From the NCBI GenBank assembly GCA_021809565.1, contig JAJZKG010000002.1, positions 18,828 to 82,827 on the forward strand: a DNA stretch of 64,000 nucleotides, in the 5' to 3' direction. The notes under the pieces were generated by a model. It made no database searches and was not told the origin of the DNA. It saw nothing but the letters and a program-made list of their open reading frames with translations. Below are positions 61,345-64,000 of this stretch, one piece after another; within the stretch, counting starts at the first letter, position 1, and every line of letters begins with the position of its first letter. Source of the DNA: a bacterium (GTDB taxonomy: Bacteria > Patescibacteria > Dojkabacteria > JAKAPS01 > JAJZLI01). The position numbers were made by a program, and so were the translations under genes.

Positions 61345-61353
61345 TGATATAAT
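61345..61353 (+). promoter_or_regulatory. Extended -10 promoter of the small membrane protein
   Basis: TGA plus TATAAT (61348-61353) is followed 9 nt later by the ATG at 61363. Confidence 0.55.
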
Positions 61354-61362
61354 TTGTTGAAC

Positions 61363-61533
61363 ATGAATCTCTATATTTTTATAATAATACTTTTAATTAT
61401 TTTCCTTGTGATGACTTTTATAAAAGCACAAGGTTTTATTATAAAATTAATATTTAAAATATTAAGGTATCTATTTTTATTAGTTATATTTTTTATTATT
61501 GCAATACACTTTAATTTGATTCACTATATATGA
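61363..61533 (+). CDS. Small membrane protein, 56 residues
   Basis: This ORF reads MNLYIFIIILLIIFLVMTF, then KAQGFIIKLIFKILRYLFLLVIFFIIAIHFNLIHYI, and ends in TGA. It contains two hydrophobic helices with a basic linker (KLIFKILR), giving a hairpin or amphipathic topology. An extended -10 box right upstream supports expression. I do not recognise it. The size and hydrophobicity would also fit a type I toxin or a small stress peptide, which is speculation. Confidence 0.5.
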   Translation: MNLYIFIIILLIIFLVMTFIKAQGFIIKLIFKILRYLFLLVIFFIIAIHFNLIHYI

Positions 61534-61586
61534 TATAACTTAAAATTAATCTAGATTTAATATTATTAACTTAGAGTTAAAAAGAT

Positions 61587-61808
61587 ATGGCAAATATAAA
61601 ATTTACACAAAATGGCCCAATAAGCTTGAATATTTCACCTGAGGATATACTTAAGGATTCCGAAGGTAATAAGATTACTTTGGATTCTGAGGAGATTTAC
61701 CTTTGTAGGTGCGGTCAATCATCTAATAAACCTTTCTGTGATGGTACTCATGCAATTTTAGGGTTTGATTCCTCCAAAGGTATACAGGATTTTGTTAAGC
61801 AAGAATGA
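61587..61808 (+). CDS. CDGSH iron-sulfur domain protein
   Basis: CDGSH proteins bind a redox-active, acid-labile 2Fe-2S cluster by three Cys and one His. The 73-residue protein has the full motif CRCGQSSNKPFCDGTH with C40, C42, C51 and H55. No membrane anchor is present, so it is cytosolic, unlike mitoNEET. It overlaps the flavin reductase by 4 nt (ATGA), suggesting the two work together as an electron-transfer pair. Confidence 0.9.
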   Translation: MANIKFTQNGPISLNISPEDILKDSEGNKITLDSEEIYLCRCGQSSNKPFCDGTHAILGFDSSKGIQDFVKQE

Positions 61809-62470
61809 AATTAATATTAAGAGATAAGAAAAAAGATACAGAAGATGTATTTTCTTTTGTTTTTGAGTCCCAGATGCCTATTAGTTGGAAAGCTGGACAA
61901 TTTATGCAGTATATTATAGAACGAAAGAACCCTGATGATAGGGGGGTTAGTAGATTTTTTACAATATCTTCAGCTCCATTTGAAAAATCCATTGTTATAA
62001 CCACAAGATTTAACAAAGATAAATCTAGTACATTTAAAGAAGATTTAGTCAATCTAGAGTTAGATACTTCAGTTGAAGCTATGGGACCTTGGGGCGATTT
62101 TATTCTTGATTATACTAATAAAGATCAGGGCTTGGTTTTTATTGCTGGTGGAATTGGGATTACGCCATTTAGGGCTATATTATTAGATATAGATCATAAT
62201 AAATACCCTATTAATGCTACTCTACTCTATTTTAATAATACAGAAGAATTTCCTTGTAAAAACGAACTGGACAATATTAAAAATAAAAAATTATTGAGAG
62301 TTCTCTACTCTACTGATAAATTTAGTGAAAATCATATAAATAAAATTGAATCTTATAAAGATAAAAAATATTATGTTTCAGGACCTAAAGGTTTTGTTGA
62401 TTTGGTTATTGAGAAGCTTCATATTTTAGATATTGATAATATAAAAAAAGATTTCTTTCCTGGTTACTAA
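61805..62470 (+). CDS. FAD/NAD(P)H oxidoreductase (FNR-like)
   Basis: This 221-residue flavoprotein reductase has the FAD-binding barrel with RFFTISSAP (RxYS-type motif) and GPWGDF, followed by the nucleotide-binding domain with IAGGIGITPFRAI, YVSGPKGFVD and a terminal FFPGY, as in ferredoxin/flavin reductases. There is no fused 2Fe-2S domain; the CDGSH protein just upstream could supply it. It overlaps that gene by 4 nt. The physiological acceptor is unknown. Confidence 0.88.
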   Translation: MKLILRDKKKDTEDVFSFVFESQMPISWKAGQFMQYIIERKNPDDRGVSRFFTISSAPFEKSIVITTRFNKDKSSTFKEDLVNLELDTSVEAMGPWGDFILDYTNKDQGLVFIAGGIGITPFRAILLDIDHNKYPINATLLYFNNTEEFPCKNELDNIKNKKLLRVLYSTDKFSENHINKIESYKDKKYYVSGPKGFVDLVIEKLHILDIDNIKKDFFPGY

Positions 62471-62476
62471 AATATA

Positions 62477-62505
62477 TTATCATTTTAGTATTTTTACTCT
62501 ATAAT
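62477..62505 (+). promoter_or_regulatory. Promoter of the tyrosine recombinase, leaderless
   Basis: TTATCA (62477-62482), 17 nt, TATAAT (62500-62505), then 6 nt to the ATG at 62512. Confidence 0.6.
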
Positions 62506-62511
62506 GATTTT

Positions 62512-63489
62512 ATGGATAAGAAAGATTTATTAAACGAAAAAGATAATTTTATATTAAATCTATTAAATAATAATTATTCTAAAGAGACAATATATAACTA
62601 CAGTAGAGATCTTTCTTTATTTGAAACCTTCTTATCATTTAATAATTTTAAATTTAAAGAGATAGATAAAAAAACTATTGTTCTTTTTAAAGATTTTTTA
62701 CGCAGTGGTAAATATTTTGAAATTCTAAAAGATGATACAAGTAAACTTCACAATTTCTCGAAAGATGATGTTGGTAAGTTATCCAGTAGATCTATTAATA
62801 GAATACTATCTTCTTTAAGATCATATCTTAAATACTTGATAGAATTTGATATTAAAACTCCTATAACTCCAGAAATGGTAAAACTTATAAAGACAGAGAG
62901 AAAAGAGTCTCAAGTAGCAGAAATGTCAGAACTTATAAGATTAATTGAATTCCCTAGTGAATATGAGAAAGATCAGATAGTGGGTGCAAGAAATAGGGCT
63001 ATATTAGAACTTCTATTTTCTACAGGTATGAGAATATCTGAACTTGTATCTTTAAATAGAGAACATATTAATGATGAAGGTAAGATTTATGTTATGGGTA
63101 AAGGAAAAAAACAAAGGTTTGTTTATTTAACCTCTAGAGCAGTTAAATATATATTTGAGTATTTAAGTCTAAGAAATGATGAGTACCCATCTCTTTTTGC
63201 ACCACTTAGAGGAGGAAGAAATGGTCATACAAATCAGAGAATATCAACTAATTATATACAAGATAGGATATCATTCTATAGAAAGAAGGTGGGTATTGTT
63301 GTACCAACTAGTGCTCATAGTTTGAGACATGGATTTGCTACATACCTTGCAGAAGAAGGTGCAAATCCAGCAGCTATACAAATTCTTTTAGGTCATGAAT
63401 CTTTACAGACAACTAACAAATATGTACATGCTTCAGACAAATATGCAGAAGAAACACATAGAAAATTTCATCCATTACAAAGTGTTTAA
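62512..63489 (+). CDS. Xer-type tyrosine recombinase
   Basis: The 325-residue protein has an N-terminal SAM-like core-binding domain (ETIYNYSRDLSLFETFL) and a catalytic domain with R174 (STGMRISEL), a lysine in MGKGKKQRF, H269/R272 (HSLRHGFAT), H295 (LGHESLQTTNKY) and nucleophile Y304, so it is complete. It is most like XerC/XerD, which resolve chromosome dimers at dif. An integrase role is less likely, since no attachment site or cargo is visible nearby. It ends head-on with the next gene, their stop codons overlapping. Confidence 0.9.
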   Translation: MDKKDLLNEKDNFILNLLNNNYSKETIYNYSRDLSLFETFLSFNNFKFKEIDKKTIVLFKDFLRSGKYFEILKDDTSKLHNFSKDDVGKLSSRSINRILSSLRSYLKYLIEFDIKTPITPEMVKLIKTERKESQVAEMSELIRLIEFPSEYEKDQIVGARNRAILELLFSTGMRISELVSLNREHINDEGKIYVMGKGKKQRFVYLTSRAVKYIFEYLSLRNDEYPSLFAPLRGGRNGHTNQRISTNYIQDRISFYRKKVGIVVPTSAHSLRHGFATYLAEEGANPAAIQILLGHESLQTTNKYVHASDKYAEETHRKFHPLQSV

Positions 63490-63833
63490 TTACAATTACC
63501 AGGATTGTTACCTGAATAGTTTGGTGTGCTATTAGGTGTTGTTGCCATTGATCCTGTACCTGTAGTATAGAAAGTACATAAAGTCCCCCCACTCCCTGTA
63601 GTAGATCCATTATAAACAGCATGTTGGAATATTAGAGATGTTGCAGGTAGAGAAGATAAGTAAAGTATTATAGATTTTTGTGTGCTAATAAAAGACCCTT
63701 GAGCTTGTATTTCATATTGTTGTATAGGTCCTATATTAGTACTTGCAGCATATACCCTACTTGATACATAATATAAACTTATTATTACAACTACTGACAA
63801 CAATAATTTTGCAATTCCCATACTACCTTTCAT
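63486..63833 (-). CDS. Small secreted or pilin-like protein
   Basis: The 115-residue protein has an N-terminal hydrophobic segment (MGIAKLLLSVVVIISLYYVSSRVYA) that reads as a signal peptide or short anchor. A Thr/Ser/Gly-rich exported part follows with two cysteines (TLCTFY and a terminal NCN) that could form a disulfide. The G-I-A-K-LLL start is only loosely like a pilin. The start at 63833 is 6 nt after a -10 hexamer; a longer open frame upstream would begin before the promoter. Function is unknown. Confidence 0.62.
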   Translation of the reverse strand: MKGSMGIAKLLLSVVVIISLYYVSSRVYAASTNIGPIQQYEIQAQGSFISTQKSIILYLSSLPATSLIFQHAVYNGSTTGSGGTLCTFYTTGTGSMATTPNSTPNYSGNNPGNCN

Positions 63834-63839
63834 ATATAA

Positions 63840-63868
63840 AATATACAATATTATATTTAGAATGTAAA
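63840..63868 (-). promoter_or_regulatory. Promoter of the secreted small protein, leaderless
   Basis: On the - strand: TTTACA (63868-63863), 17 nt, TATATT (63845-63840), then 6 nt to the ATG at 63833. Confidence 0.65.
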
Positions 63869-63906
63869 TGATATAATTTTCTATTGTAAATATCATAATC
63901 TATGTA

Positions 63907-63912
63907 TAGAAT
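63907..63912 (+). promoter_or_regulatory. -10 box of the right-edge ORF
   Basis: TAGAAT ends 7 nt before an ATG. A TTGTAA is correctly spaced 17 nt upstream (63884-63889). Confidence 0.45.
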
Positions 63913-63919
63913 TTATTAT

Positions 63920-64000
63920 ATGAATGTTATAAATAAAATATTGAATCCGCCAATTGAGCTTTTAGTATTTAAAATATATGTTGTTAATTTTGGTATTTTT
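63920..64000 (+). CDS. Start of an unknown ORF, cut by the window edge
   Basis: Twenty-seven open codons follow the ATG (MNVINKILNPPIELLVFKI...) up to the window end. The promoter-like hexamers and the short-leader spacing typical of this genome support a real start. Nothing can be said of its function. Confidence 0.4.
   Translation, partial: MNVINKILNPPIELLVFKIYVVNFGIF

Larger units (their letters stand above)
60380..61362. other. Gene-poor AT-rich spacer with strong hairpins
   Basis: No credible ORF is found on either strand. Direct inspection shows three notable hairpins: 60564-60588 (11-bp arms TAGGAATAATA/TATTATTCCTA, 3-nt loop), 60701-60735 (bulged stem plus seven T) and 60935-60958 (9-bp arms TGAGTATAA/TTATACTCA). 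There is also one perfect DnaA-box-like 9-mer (TTATCCACA on the - strand, 60753-60761). One or more structured RNAs could be encoded, but I cannot match any known RNA family. Confidence 0.6.

Noticed and set aside
62512..63489. Integrase of a mobile element
   Set aside because: No cargo genes, flanking repeats or tRNA attachment site are nearby; the sequence is more like XerC/XerD.
1..64000. UGA recoded as Gly or Trp, as in some CPR or mycoplasma lineages
   Set aside because: UGA terminates frr and ybaB at the expected lengths, and Trp is consistently UGG.

Overview
The window is a strongly AT-rich stretch of bacterial chromosome read with the standard code (UGA ends frr and ybaB, and Trp is UGG). 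Dense housekeeping operons run almost entirely on the + strand. The combination of a shortened Mfd, an RNHCP protein, a DUF5674-type pair, PilN/PilO genes and a huge secreted protein of the 'NYQGRL ... ADVAE' kind suggests a Patescibacteria/CPR bacterium. That placement is an inference from gene content (about 65% sure), and I cannot name the lineage.

Layout. 1-944: 5' part of priA on the - strand. 1.0-7.4 kb: mreBCD, a class B PBP and topA (cell shape, wall synthesis, supercoiling). 7.4-10.7 kb: an accessory block, made of a - strand SF2 helicase with five near-identical C-terminal repeats and a divergent BrnT/BrnA toxin-antitoxin pair. 10.8-28.2 kb: translation and repair genes (rpsB-tsf-frr-rseP, HIT-rpsU-yqeY-ybeY-pth-mfd, trpS-hisS-dnaX, ybaB-recR-cysS-cca, a metal-site-less beta-CASP protein, ychF). 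28.3-28.7 kb: tmRNA on the - strand. 28.8-30.2 kb: pilN/pilO cluster. 30.2-30.9 kb: DUF5674-type pair on the - strand. 31.2-41.5 kb: rpoB, rpoC, rpsL, rpsG, fusA. 41.7-42.3 kb: VapBC pair. 42.4-47.1 kb: tRNA-Leu, efp, M16 peptidase, membrane protein, DksA/TraR zinc finger, RluD, RNHCP. 47.2-54.8 kb: a secreted kelch protein of about 2500 residues. 54.9-58.7 kb: yebC, ruvC, ruvA, ruvB, membrane protein. 58.9-60.4 kb: DUF4143 ATPase. 60.4-61.4 kb: a gene-poor, hairpin-rich spacer. 61.4-64 kb: a 56-residue membrane protein, CDGSH protein plus flavin reductase, a tyrosine recombinase, a secreted small protein and the start of a further ORF.

Transcription and translation signals are unusual. At many operon heads a sigma70-type -10 hexamer ends only 5-9 nt before the ATG, often with a -35 box 17 nt further upstream, so those mRNAs should be nearly leaderless. 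Inside operons most genes lack a Shine-Dalgarno sequence and overlap the previous gene by 4, 8 or 11 nt. Clear Shine-Dalgarno sites are seen for rpsB, rpsU, brnA and ybaB.

Most interesting points: the leaderless promoter architecture; the helicase with 76-77-residue tandem repeats beside BrnTA and a palindromic operator; short palindromic units inserted in frame into rluD, yebC, the ATPase, rpoC and a membrane protein; a beta-CASP protein that has lost its metal ligands; RpoB and RpsL with substitutions at rifampicin- and streptomycin-site positions; an Mfd without its C-terminal domain; and a kelch protein whose 30 repeats divide as 12+6+6+6, implying five six-bladed propellers.
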